64,000 nucleotides of DNA from Paenibacillus soyae (GCF_024623455.1 NZ_JANIPJ010000006.1:1-64000), one strand, 5' to 3'; counted from the first letter of the stretch, positions 51,794 to 59,097 are shown. The notes: a model not told the origin generated them from the sequence alone. Translations and numbers: made by a program.

Positions 51794-52162
51794 ATGAAAA
51801 TTACGTCCGGAAGCTTCGAAGTGGCCTATCACGGCAGAGTATTCGCCTATGAGATGAACCCGATCGAAATCGTGTTGTCGGAGGAAAACGATCCTCTTTC
51901 GTTTGTTTTTTGTATCGAATATGATCAGGAGCGGAATGATTTCACGACGGATATCAGGCTCGTTAAACATAATGAAGTACGCATTACATGCATCAACTTC
52001 CCGAGAGGCAAGCCGATCGGCAGCTCCGACATGATTCATCTTGGGGTTATGAACAACCGGAAACTTTCGCTGCGTTACGAGATTACCGTTAATTCCGATG
52101 CCTCTTCCTGGGCGCTGACCTTCACCTTTTATGCGGGAGAGGGGGTTCCGACTCATGAATAA
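51794..52162 (+). CDS. Small beta-rich protein, possibly DUF6864-like
   Basis: A 122-residue cytoplasmic protein with alternating strands (SGSFEVAYHGRVFAYEMNPIEIVL, LSFVFCIEY and ALTFTFYAGEG). I recall this layout from proteins annotated DUF6864, with unknown function. A GGAGGGG site lies before the ATG. The next gene starts inside its last codons, so the two are translated together. Confidence 0.7.
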   Translation: MKITSGSFEVAYHGRVFAYEMNPIEIVLSEENDPLSFVFCIEYDQERNDFTTDIRLVKHNEVRITCINFPRGKPIGSSDMIHLGVMNNRKLSLRYEITVNSDASSWALTFTFYAGEGVPTHE

Positions 52163-52469
52163 ACTCGAAATCCAGGACCCGAAGGTCGCTAGCAAAATTA
52201 TAGCGGCAAATGCAGAAAGCGAGAAACGAAGAGCAGAACTCGGTTTTCTCGGTAAATTTTTCGGATCGGGCGAAAATGTTCGCCTGTATATCGTAGGCAC
52301 GATCGCGTTATCCGTCCTTCTCATTGCGCTTATCTATACATTGACGCCGGAGACATACCGTTCCCCCAGCTTCGGCTTAAAGGAGATGTGGACGTTAGTC
52401 GTGCTTCCAGTCGAATCAACCATTATAGGCTACTTGATCGGATCGCGATCGAAGGAGAACGGCGGTTAG
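52155..52469 (+). CDS. Small membrane protein
   Basis: A 104-residue protein with a charged N-terminal half and two hydrophobic helices (VRLYIVGTIALSVLLIALIYTL and MWTLVVLPVESTIIGYLIG). The ATG at 52155 overlaps the upstream stop by 8 bases and has a GGGAGAGGGGG region before it. The soluble/membrane pair looks like a small effector-anchor unit, but I cannot assign a function. Confidence 0.7.
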   Translation: MNKLEIQDPKVASKIIAANAESEKRRAELGFLGKFFGSGENVRLYIVGTIALSVLLIALIYTLTPETYRSPSFGLKEMWTLVVLPVESTIIGYLIGSRSKENGG

Positions 52470-52586
52470 TTTAGGATGGCTGTTCTAAGAAAATCAAGTA
52501 GTAGACTGGGGTCATTGATCTAACGACGCTTAAAATTATGGAATCGTCAGCAATGGAATAATAAGCTTAAGACTGATCCATGAAAT

Positions 52587-52657
52587 AAAGCAGCGGCAGA
52601 TCAGACTGAAAAGAACTGCCGCTCTTCTTGTTAAACTAACGTTCCCAGTTAGTTGAA
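52587..52657. repeat. Array repeat J0 (left end of the cassette array)
   Basis: An AGCGGCAG/CTGCCGCT stem is followed by the motif hairpin AACTAAC-GTTCCCA-GTTAGTT (52634-52654). The usual left-hand motif hairpin is missing, consistent with the edge of the array. The rest of 52470-52586 holds nothing I recognise. Confidence 0.7.
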
Positions 52658-52667
52658 CGCCACATTC

Positions 52668-53342
52668 CTAAAGACTAGGGCCAAAAAGTTTCCAATGCCC
52701 TTCGGAAACAACTTCAGCTGCTCCGTCGATCACTTTGATGGCGGTCTGATCATCAATCGCATACCCCGGCACCTGCATTCCGGCGGCCCAGCTCTCTGCA
52801 GAGGCCATTGTGTTATGCGGCAACATCTCGTGATCCAAATGCGGAAATATTGCAAAATCAACCAGTCCTAGTGCTTCATCGCCACCGCTCGGTGGAGTCC
52901 AGCCAACGAAGAATCCCCCGATGTTAGGTGCCAACACCATACTCCCGGCGCTCATTCCCACATATACTGCCTGTAACGACGGCAATAGGTCTGCCAGCCC
53001 GGATTGCCGCATCCAGTGGCACAGGTAGAGGGCATCTCCGCCCGCCACCAGCAGGACATCCGTTTCCAGAACCAGCGGCACCCAGCGATCTTCGCTGATG
53101 CTTGGCAGCGCTGTGAGCTCCAGCACGCCGATGGACTTCCAGCCTAGGTTGACCATAGGATTTTCTTCTTTTCCGCTGATGAATTCCCAGGCTTTGACGC
53201 CGGGGCCAACCCAGGGGTGTCCGTACATCGCGGTGGGGATGCACAGGGCGTTGGAGTCAGCGATCGACTTGCCTAGCATGCCAACCAGTGCGTCTTGTAT
53301 GCTTTTGTTATTGATGCCTCCAGATGTAAGCAGAAATTTCAT
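52668..53342 (-). CDS. Peptidase E-like protein (family S51)
   Basis: A 224-residue protein of the Ser-type dipeptidase E family. It has LVAGGDALYL (the nucleotide-fold start), the nucleophile elbow GMSAGSMVL (S131) and FPHLDHEMLPHN near residue 165, which supplies the histidine. Known members cleave Asp-X dipeptides or cyanophycin-type chains. AAGGAG precedes the ATG. Its stop is 13 bases from the J0 motif, so it is the leftmost cassette of the array, and the only one with a confidently recognised enzyme. Confidence 0.88.
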   Translation of the reverse strand: MKFLLTSGGINNKSIQDALVGMLGKSIADSNALCIPTAMYGHPWVGPGVKAWEFISGKEENPMVNLGWKSIGVLELTALPSISEDRWVPLVLETDVLLVAGGDALYLCHWMRQSGLADLLPSLQAVYVGMSAGSMVLAPNIGGFFVGWTPPSGGDEALGLVDFAIFPHLDHEMLPHNTMASAESWAAGMQVPGYAIDDQTAIKVIDGAAEVVSEGHWKLFGPSL

Positions 53343-53504
53343 AAATTCACTCCTTTTCTTTATGTGCGTCTGATGTTTATTCCTTTAGCATCTCACGCGA
53401 GGGTGCGGACGTCTAAGTTGCTATAAAACCCAAACTGACTGAGTATCTATATAATGGATTTTAGGACATTTCAGTTCGGATTGTTTCTTACAGATTGCCA
53501 ATCT

Positions 53505-53575
53505 AAACTCCCGTTATTTCAATAAAAAAGGAGTAGCAGCCGCGGCGGCAAACTAAAGTTCCCAGTTAGCTCAAT
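53505..53575. repeat. Array repeat J1
   Basis: A left motif (CTCCCGTTATTTCAATAAAA) leads to an imperfect GC-rich stem (GCAGCCGC...GCGGC) and a right motif (AACTAAAGTTCCCAGTTAGC). The stop codon of the gene at 53566-54042 lies inside the right motif. Confidence 0.75.
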
Positions 53576-54042
53576 GACTTTTTCTTCAAAATTTCGATAT
53601 ACTCCATTTCTAAACCCGTTATTTTATTGATTACTTTCTCTTCTATCCCTTCAACCAACGCTTTCCGTGCAAACCGCAAACTGTATTTGTCTACGGTCAA
53701 TGTTTGACGAAGACTATATTTGTCCTCGAATGATAAGTAATCATCTGCTATTGTGCCATCCAATAAAAATTCCATGTCATAGGTACCAATCAGTGTATTA
53801 ACATAGTGTAATCGAAGCGAGCAGAAAACGGCGGCACCTTCACGGTCGTAATATTGCTTAAGGCTAATCGATACCACATCGATAATAATGAAATCCTCAT
53901 CCAACTTGCCTAAGAACAGATCATGATATTCGCTCTTATCCTCATTTTTCCACTTTCGAAAAGCGTTCCAGAAACCTTCAATTGTTCTTTGAATTGCGTT
54001 ATTTTCTTGCTCCCAACTAAGAAGCAGTCCATATTCCACCAT
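53566..54042 (-). CDS. Unrecognised array protein
   Basis: A 158-residue cytoplasmic protein beginning MVEYGLLLSWEQENNAIQRT and ending KITGLEMEYIEILKKKSLS. It has mixed helices and strands, acidic overall, resembling small immunity-type proteins in composition only. GGTGG precedes the ATG at 54042; an earlier in-frame ATG is less well placed. The TAA stop is part of repeat J1. No family is recognised. Confidence 0.65.
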   Translation of the reverse strand: MVEYGLLLSWEQENNAIQRTIEGFWNAFRKWKNEDKSEYHDLFLGKLDEDFIIIDVVSISLKQYYDREGAAVFCSLRLHYVNTLIGTYDMEFLLDGTIADDYLSFEDKYSLRQTLTVDKYSLRFARKALVEGIEEKVINKITGLEMEYIEILKKKSLS

Positions 54043-54122
54043 AACACCACCAATTAGAGTATACATAGTACTTTACACTAACGGTAACTACCTCGTCATA
54101 CACAACACAGCTTTATTAAGCA

Positions 54123-54212
54123 AATCTCCCGTTACTTCAACGGAACAAGGAGCAGCGCCGCGGCGATCTGCTCCCTGTTCTGATTAAACTATCGTTCTCC
54201 GTTAGCGTAATG
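54123..54212. repeat. Array repeat J2
   Basis: The left motif TCTCCCGTTACTTCAAC, a strong stem (GGAGCAG...CTGCTCC) and the right motif AAACTATCGTTCTCCGTTAGC occur in order. This is one of the most complete copies. Confidence 0.75.
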
Positions 54213-54287
54213 AATCCTGCCGAATGGTTCGAAGCGTGAATGCGGTAGTAAAGGTTGTAGGTGGCTTCGGAGTATGCATAGAAATTC

Positions 54288-54647
54288 TCATAACCTCCCC
54301 CATACTCTTTCAATATTATCCGACGCTTTTCTTGTTGTCTTACCCATATATCTATAAGCGATTTCTAGTATTTCCTTTTCGTCCCCAAGCCTCTCTAGAA
54401 TAGTGCAAGACAAAACTTCTTTAACTGAAGTATCCCCCTTTAGTTCCATCCTCTCATAAAATTCAAACAGTCGTATTAGTAACTCAGTTTCTATATTTTT
54501 TCTTAGCAATCTGATTAAATAATCATTTAAATCACCAAAAAACACATGGTTAAGAACTTCCTCATATAATGCTTCATGTTCAATAAGGTTAAGCCTGAAT
54601 TGTGGAAATTCATTAACAAATATTTTTGAAAGTTCATTATATTTCAA
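54288..54647 (-). CDS. Unrecognised array protein, possibly DUF7674-like
   Basis: A 119-residue helical protein with EALYEEVLNHVFFGDLNDYLIRLLRKN and ELLIRLFEFYERMELKGDTSVKEVLSCTILERLGD. This helical-repeat pattern resembles proteins annotated DUF7674, which occur in toxin-immunity neighbourhoods; the link is tentative. Its stop is about 75 bases from repeat J2, the largest gap of any cassette here. AT content is higher than in the sugar block. Confidence 0.6.
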   Translation of the reverse strand: MKYNELSKIFVNEFPQFRLNLIEHEALYEEVLNHVFFGDLNDYLIRLLRKNIETELLIRLFEFYERMELKGDTSVKEVLSCTILERLGDEKEILEIAYRYMGKTTRKASDNIERVWGRL

Positions 54648-54669
54648 GCTTACCCAACCTTCTTAAAAT

Positions 54670-54753
54670 TCTAATATTCTGTTGATTAAGGCGCACTGCC
54701 GCACAGGCAGCCTACTCCTGGATCATTAAACTGAAGTCTCCCGTTAGTTTAAT
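54670..54753. repeat. Array repeat J3
   Basis: A degenerate left part (ATATTCTGTTGATTAAG), a CTGCCG/CAGGCAG stem, and a right hairpin with perfect arms (ATTAAACT and AGTTTAAT, loop about GAAGTCTCCCGTT). The stop codon of the 54744-55094 gene is in it. Confidence 0.65.
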
Positions 54754-55094
54754 CCATTGTCTTCGTCAATTTTCAATGAAAACTCATTTGCAATCGCGAT
54801 AGCAACATCAGCAATGATACTTTCCAGAATGGCATCAATGTGTTGGGGTAAATCAATTTCAATTAAATTAACTTCTTCAATTCCATCGAGTGTATCGAAC
54901 CCATAGTTACCATCTTCATCAGCATGCATTCCCCTTATCTTGATAAGTTCTCCATTGATTTCTTTGCTAAATGTCAGGTGACTAACCTTTTCGAATTCTA
55001 AATGACTAATTAAGTATTGCTCCAAGGCCTTTGATTTCACTTTTTTTGTATAATCATCAGAATGGATACTGGTATAGTAATACATTAATTTCAC
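54744..55094 (-). CDS. Unrecognised array protein
   Basis: A 116-residue acidic protein, with YYYTSIHSDDYTKKVKSKALEQYLI and a C-terminal DVAIAIANEFSLKIDEDNGLN. The last residues DNGLN and the stop codon are encoded by the array repeat J3. I recognise no family; size and context suggest an immunity-type protein. Confidence 0.6.
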   Translation of the reverse strand: MKLMYYYTSIHSDDYTKKVKSKALEQYLISHLEFEKVSHLTFSKEINGELIKIRGMHADEDGNYGFDTLDGIEEVNLIEIDLPQHIDAILESIIADVAIAIANEFSLKIDEDNGLN

Positions 55095-55120
55095 CTCACA
55101 TTATCCTGGCCCTGAGGAGA

Positions 55121-55179
55121 ATGAATAAAAGCAGCTGCCGAGGTGACAAGCTGTTTAATTAATGTTCCCCGTCAATCAA
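55121..55179. repeat. Array repeat J4 (degenerate)
   Basis: GAATGAATAAAAGCAGCTG, a weak stem, and TTTAATTAATGTTCCCCGTC are recognisable as left part, stem and right motif. Confidence 0.5.
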
Positions 55180-55180
55180 C

Positions 55181-55483
55181 CTAAGTTACAAGCACAAATG
55201 TATTTTCAAGTCCGATCCTATCTTTCAGCGTTTTTCCGAGTGCATAATGGTTTGGTGTGTCTTTCTTTAAAACACAAAGAATATTGCCCGCCTTGCCTTG
55301 TGTGAGGTTGGTTAGTTGAAGATGTTCATTGTTATCAAAAATAAAAGATACTAGGTATTCGTAATAATCGTCATTCATATCCGTAACTTTTAAACCAACA
55401 TGATAAATCCTTACTTTTGTCCCAGACCAGATTTTCTCATCATCACTTATATTTCGGACTGGAATCCATTTAGATATCGCCAT
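55181..55483 (-). CDS. Unrecognised array protein
   Basis: A 100-residue beta-rich protein (KWIPVRNISDDEKIWSGTKVRIYHVGLKV, VSFIFDNNEHLQLTNLTQG). It has no signal peptide or membrane helix. Its stop lies a few bases from repeat J4. It may be an immunity-type protein, by position only. Confidence 0.6.
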   Translation of the reverse strand: MAISKWIPVRNISDDEKIWSGTKVRIYHVGLKVTDMNDDYYEYLVSFIFDNNEHLQLTNLTQGKAGNILCVLKKDTPNHYALGKTLKDRIGLENTFVLVT

Positions 55484-55504
55484 TTTACACCTCTAATGGT
55501 TGTG

Positions 55505-55530
55505 GCCATCGTCTCCCGTTAATTCAAGAG
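55505..55530. repeat. Array repeat J5 (right motif only)
   Basis: GCCATCGTCTCCCGTTAATTC is the right motif alone, without the left motif or the stem. The stop codon of the remnant gene lies in it. Confidence 0.55.
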
Positions 55531-55701
55531 AACCAGCTTGTTATCAGAAAGTTTAAAGCTTAATACTGCATCTTTCTTTCTAGGATTCCAACCTTGTCTG
55601 ATTGCCCCCGAAATAATTAAAGCAATTTCAGAAGGCATCACGACTTTTTTATTGAGAGATTCAACGTTCGGAAACTCCACCCAAAATTCATTGATGTCTG
55701 A
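55519..55701 (-). pseudogene. Truncated array cassette (3' end of a lost gene)
   Basis: An open frame of 60 codons (NEFWVEFPNVESLNKKVVMP through IISGAIRQGWNPRKKDAVLS to KLVLLN) looks like a genuine C-terminus, but has no ATG, no ribosome binding site and an in-frame TAG at its 5' end. That 5' end runs directly into the motif of repeat J6. It is therefore a gene whose first part was removed at a repeat. The parental family is not recognised. Confidence 0.6.
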
Positions 55702-55724
55702 CTAACGTTCCCAGTTAACTTAAT
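55699..55724. repeat. Array repeat J6 (right motif only)
   Basis: CTGACTAACGTTCCCAGTTA is the right motif, abutting the truncated gene without a stem or left motif. Confidence 0.6.
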
Positions 55725-55737
55725 GCTTCTGAGGTAT

Positions 55738-55995
55738 TCACAATAAATTTCTATCCAGGTATTCCAATGCTTCTTTAAGACTATTAAATTTTTCATCATG
55801 TCCTGAAAAATCAATTCCAGGATTGTCTGTCCTTCTTGTAATTCCAACACCTTCATTACTTGTAACTTGTAATTCAATATAATTTAAATCGCTATCATTC
55901 ATACTAACCCATATGCATTCCCCTGATTGCTCATAATAAATATTCCAAGTAGGATATCTGCTTTTTAAATTTTCTTTTAATTCATTTATCTCCAT
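55738..55995 (-). CDS. Small unrecognised array protein
   Basis: An 85-residue protein beginning MEINELKENLKSRYPTWNIY and ending FNSLKEALEYLDRNLL, an alpha-beta pattern with a C-terminal helix. The ATG at 55995 is preferred over an earlier one because the family-like start follows it and GGTGG precedes it. No family is recognised. It lies next to repeat J6. Confidence 0.6.
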   Translation of the reverse strand: MEINELKENLKSRYPTWNIYYEQSGECIWVSMNDSDLNYIELQVTSNEGVGITRRTDNPGIDFSGHDEKFNSLKEALEYLDRNLL

Positions 55996-56137
55996 AGAAC
56001 AACCACCATGCCCTCTCACGCGATTCCTATAAGAGCTGTTTGCGACTAATCATTTTCTTGTCGCGAAGTGTTGAACCTATCATGTCCAGTTCTCCAACAA
56101 AAAGAGAAAGAAATACATTCTGATAATACCACATATT

Positions 56138-56234
56138 GGAACTATTCTGCCCGTTAGTTCAATAAAAACAGCCGATCGCGCAGATCGGTTGTCTTCATGT
56201 CTTTATTGAGCTATCGTCTCCCGTTAGCGCAACG
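56138..56234. repeat. Array repeat J7 (best-preserved copy)
   Basis: Left hairpin GAACTA-TTCTGCCCGT-TAGTTC, then CAATAAA, then a central stem CAGCCGATC/GATCGGTTG, then TTTATTG, then the right motif GAGCTATCGTCTCCCGTTAGC. The arms TAGTTCAATAAA and TTTATTGAGCTA also pair with each other (11 of 12), so alternative folds are possible. The stop of the 56224 gene is inside it. Confidence 0.8.
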
Positions 56235-56937
56235 GCTGTTCAGACACTAAAGCTATATATTCAGATGGAATAACAATACCCTCTCCCCTTCGTATCACCT
56301 GCATAAGGGGTGCAATATGAGCACTATTGTATTTTTTTGCAGGAATATACGAATTGACATATGCTTGAGTAATTTCCCTGCCCGAACTACAATTGTAACC
56401 TAAATTAAGTGGTGTTGACCCTCTTGAACTAAAGTATTTCTCTTCGAGGACATGCGCATAATCAGCGACAAAAAGCCCTTGGAAACTGAAAGGTAATTCG
56501 ACCCTCAATAAAATATTGCCAATGTATTTTCTTACCATTTCGATGCCTAAATCTCCGAAATAAGGACTATCTGTTAACCATAATGGAAGTGTTTCAAGGA
56601 ACCCCTCTGATAGGAAATAACCTTTAAACTCCTGTGGAGGATTCGGGCATACATCAACTTGCCTCCTGGCAAACAGACCGCTGTTCGGGGCTAAAATCTT
56701 GTCCAGATGCTCTTCCCTTGTATAATGATAAAAAACTACGTTGCCACTATCCGTTAACTCGACATGCCCTGGGTCAGGTTTATAACCGAAATCATATAAA
56801 CAAAGACCTCTGTTCATTAAGAAAATTTCTCCTAACCTCATCCAATCCCACCTTTGTTCTTGATTTCCTGCTCCGAGTGCTGAGAACTTTAACCAATAGT
56901 TAATATTTGTATCAACTGAGTTAAAAAAATGCTCCAT
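56224..56937 (-). CDS. Unrecognised protein with an ADP-ribosyltransferase-like HYT motif
   Basis: A 237-residue cytoplasmic protein. The segment VVFYHYTREEHLDKILAPN, then PLWLTDSPYF, then VIPSEYIALV follows the order of motifs in the ADP-ribosyltransferase/2'-phosphotransferase fold (H-Y-T strand, a following L-T strand, and a late strand with E). This is a weak, motif-level resemblance and is inference. If real, it would be a toxin- or modification-type enzyme. Its ATG lies within the inverted repeat that it shares with the divergent XRE gene, so the XRE protein probably controls it. The stop TAA belongs to repeat J7. Confidence 0.6.
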   Translation of the reverse strand: MEHFFNSVDTNINYWLKFSALGAGNQEQRWDWMRLGEIFLMNRGLCLYDFGYKPDPGHVELTDSGNVVFYHYTREEHLDKILAPNSGLFARRQVDVCPNPPQEFKGYFLSEGFLETLPLWLTDSPYFGDLGIEMVRKYIGNILLRVELPFSFQGLFVADYAHVLEEKYFSSRGSTPLNLGYNCSSGREITQAYVNSYIPAKKYNSAHIAPLMQVIRRGEGIVIPSEYIALVSEQPLR

Positions 56938-56984
56938 TATCAGCGTCTACGGTCAATGATATGATAATTACATCTGCTGATAAT
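56936..56984. promoter_or_regulatory. Inverted repeat in the divergent XRE region
   Basis: ATTATCAGC (56936-56944) and GCTGATAAT (56976-56984) are perfect 9-bp inverted arms, 31 bases apart. The left arm covers the start codon of the 56224-56937 gene; the right arm is 21 bases before the XRE start. They are candidate binding sites for the XRE regulator. Confidence 0.55.
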
Positions 56985-57005
56985 ATGATGTTGAGGAGAT
57001 GGGCA

Positions 57006-58118
57006 ATGAAATTAAACATTGGTTCCAAAATTACAAATCTGAGAAAAGAGAAGAGCATTACCCAAGAACAGCTTGCTAATGCAGTTGGAGTTTCAATTGC
57101 CGCCGTCTCAAAATGGGAATGCGGGAACACTTATCCTGATATTTCCTTGCTACCTGAAATTGCAAGCTTCTTTACTGTCTCGGTTGATGCATTGCTTGAT
57201 TATAAAGTTGAACCTAAAAATGCCCAGGATTATAGAGATCGACTGAAGGAAATCACGATTGTACATGATTTTCATACCGGACTGCCTCTTGCTGAGGAAG
57301 CTTTAAAGAAGTATCCCAACGATTTTGAGATTCTCTTGCAAATGGGGCATCTAACCTTTTCCCAAGGCACTTCATCAGATAGTCCAGATAGGGAAACGGT
57401 TTTAAAGTCCATTGATTATTTTAACAAGGCTTTGTCCGTACAGACATCAGATTCAACTATAAAAAAAGAATATATTGAACAAATCATAGCGTTTGCTTAT
57501 GATTCCATTAGAGAGTTTGATAAGGCGATTGCAATCCTGGAAAAAAATAATACAAAAGGTTGCTTTGACCCTGAAATCGCTAATTTTATGATGAAAAAAG
57601 GCGATATACGCGAAGCAAAGTCGAAACTTCAACATTATCTATGGCATACAGCTTTTGGATTTGGTATGGTTACTGAACCATTAAAAAAATGCTTTCGAAA
57701 AGAGAATAATTTGCACTATGTTGTAGCTTTACAAAAGCTTCATGCCACTTTTCTTCAGAGTTTCATTCATGAAACGCCCAATTATTGTGACTTGATATGC
57801 TCTTGGAGTTTTATGGATCTCGCCGAGTCTCAAGCCGAAATTGAAGACACCGAAGGCATGTGGGATAGTATTAAACAGAGCGTGTACCATTCGGTACGTT
57901 TCGATCAGAACCCTTCATATTCCATGGAATCCATCAAATTTATGGAAGACTCTAAAGGAATGATGGGAAATAATTCTTCTCAAAACGCTTGTCAGGGCAC
58001 AATCAATCGCCTAAAGAAGGTCTTTCCACAATACCAGAGCGATGAAAGAATGATTGCATTCATCCAAGATCTAGAGACTGCAGCAACTGACAAGGTTCAT
58101 ACGGGCATTTGGAAGTAA
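57006..58118 (+). CDS. XRE-family regulator with helical-repeat C-terminal domain
   Basis: A 370-residue protein with a Cro/CI-type helix-turn-helix (KITNLRKEKSITQEQLANAVGVSIAAVSKWECGNTYPDISLLPEIASFF, residues 8-57), followed by a TPR-like helical domain (HDFHTGLPLAEEALKKYPNDFEILLQMG and similar). This is a known Bacillota layout in which the C-terminal domain senses a peptide or metabolite. The ATG at 57006 has GAGGAG upstream. It is the only plus-strand gene in the array and is divergent from the HYT-motif gene. A terminator follows. Confidence 0.87.
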   Translation: MKLNIGSKITNLRKEKSITQEQLANAVGVSIAAVSKWECGNTYPDISLLPEIASFFTVSVDALLDYKVEPKNAQDYRDRLKEITIVHDFHTGLPLAEEALKKYPNDFEILLQMGHLTFSQGTSSDSPDRETVLKSIDYFNKALSVQTSDSTIKKEYIEQIIAFAYDSIREFDKAIAILEKNNTKGCFDPEIANFMMKKGDIREAKSKLQHYLWHTAFGFGMVTEPLKKCFRKENNLHYVVALQKLHATFLQSFIHETPNYCDLICSWSFMDLAESQAEIEDTEGMWDSIKQSVYHSVRFDQNPSYSMESIKFMEDSKGMMGNNSSQNACQGTINRLKKVFPQYQSDERMIAFIQDLETAATDKVHTGIWK

Positions 58119-58141
58119 TGGTTCGTTGTAAGAACTGACTT

Positions 58142-58166
58142 AGCCCTCGAAATGAGGGCTTTATTA
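58142..58166 (+). terminator. Terminator of the XRE gene
   Basis: A 7-bp stem (AGCCCTC with GAGGGCT) and a 5-base loop are followed by TTATTAT, 24 bases after the stop codon. Confidence 0.75.
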
Positions 58167-58184
58167 TATTAATCACAATCTTTA

Positions 58185-58275
58185 CTCAACTCTTCTGCCC
58201 GTTAGTTGAGAAAACGGCAACCGGTCAAAGGCCGGCTGCCGTCGTGTCTGGATTCAGCTAACGTTCCCCGATAAG
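58185..58275. repeat. Array repeat J8
   Basis: Left hairpin CTCAACT-CTTCTGCCCGTT-AGTTGAG, a strong stem (CGGCAACCGG...CCGGCTGCCG) and the right motif CAGCTAACGTTCCCCGATAAGC. The last codons of the 58254 gene are encoded by the right motif. Confidence 0.8.
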
Positions 58276-58607
58276 CTTTTAGACGTTCCCACTCTAATAT
58301 CTTCCCATACCGGATTACTTTTCAATTGATCAAAATCGGTGAAAAAATCCAACTCTTGTTCACCGCATTTTTTATCAAGAAATTTATCATAATCATCTAG
58401 TTTCTGTAATTGCTTGTCTGAGAAAAGCCCTATATTGAGGTAATAGACAGTCATGCCGAGATTATAATGGCTATCGAATTCAATTATCATATCGTCCCCT
58501 ACGTGTCCGTAGCCCTTAATGTATTTTTGATTCTCAGCTGGTGCAGCCAACGTAATTAACGACTTAATCAGCTCACTGTAATGATACTGGACGATATTTT
58601 TATCCAT
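58254..58607 (-). CDS. Unrecognised array protein
   Basis: A 117-residue acidic protein beginning MDKNIVQYHYSELIKSLITL, with DDMIIEFDSHYNLGMTVYYLN and KLDDYDKFLDKKCGEQELDFF. The final residues LSGNVS are encoded by the array repeat itself, and the stop is just beyond it, so the repeat has become part of the protein. AAGGAG precedes the ATG at 58607. It looks like an immunity-type protein by size and charge only. Confidence 0.65.
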   Translation of the reverse strand: MDKNIVQYHYSELIKSLITLAAPAENQKYIKGYGHVGDDMIIEFDSHYNLGMTVYYLNIGLFSDKQLQKLDDYDKFLDKKCGEQELDFFTDFDQLKSNPVWEDIRVGTSKSLSGNVS

Positions 58608-58685
58608 ATACAATCGCTCCTTGCATGATCGTTTTCCCAATATCTCGGCGGTGATCCTTCAGACCTTCATTTTAACACAAATTGT

Positions 58686-58770
58686 AAGTATCCTTTAGCT
58701 TAATGAAAAAAAGCAGCTACCACGAAGGCAAACTGCTCCTGGTGCTCTGAAATAACGTTCTCCGTAGTGG
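58686..58770. repeat. Array repeat J9
   Basis: The left part TCCTTTAGCTTAATGAAAAA, a weak GCAGCT-type stem and the right motif AAATAACGTTCTCCGTAG. It ends in CGTAGTGG, which recurs at 58996-59003. Confidence 0.6.
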
Positions 58771-58792
58771 CCATCTCGCCGAAGACTCACGT

Positions 58793-58984
58793 TGCTAAAC
58801 GGAACTGACGGACGCTATTTGAGCTAAAAATCGTATTTTGAGGATTCTTACGGAACTGTGAGCTCTTATTCATTCGATTGGCCCTTTTCCACCATTAAAA
58901 AGGCGCAAATAACATCGCTCAGTTCCGTAAGGAGCGACAAACCACCTGAAATCTAGCGAATAACGTCTGTCAGTTCCGTTAGTC
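58793..58984. repeat. Nested palindromic repeat element, copy 2
   Basis: Four units in ++-- order, at about 58794, 58848, 58908 and 58960, match those of copy 1 at 27.96-28.15 kb. Paired units share variants: the outer two have CTAA..GGAACTGAC-GACG and the inner two have CTTACGGAACTG. This suggests that pairing is maintained. Together with J9 and J10 it fills most of the 457-base gap before the solute-binding gene; no gene is seen there. Confidence 0.75.
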
Positions 58985-58995
58985 GGATCCTGCAG

Positions 58996-59027
58996 CGTAG
59001 TGGTTTAATACTGCCCGTCAGCTTAAC
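58996..59027. repeat. Array repeat J10 (fragment, right end of the array)
   Basis: CGTAGTGG is followed by TTTAATACTGCCCGTCAGC, a left-type motif. It may be the other half of J9, split by the nested palindromic element. Confidence 0.55.
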
Positions 59028-59097
59028 AAAGAATGGTCAGTCTAATACTTTTTTTCTCATTCTAGAACTTTATTTTCTTCTGACACTATTCACACCT

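Noticed and set aside
55638..55877. 79-codon frame overlapping two cassettes
   Set aside because: It is a shifted reading of the 55738-55995 gene joined to the truncated cassette and crosses a repeat.
52587..59030. Classical integron attC array
   Set aside because: attC sites end in inverted core sequences (RYYYAAC and GTTRRRY). Here the outer motifs are direct repeats, the GTTAG ends do not fit GTTRRRY, and no integrase gene is present in the window.
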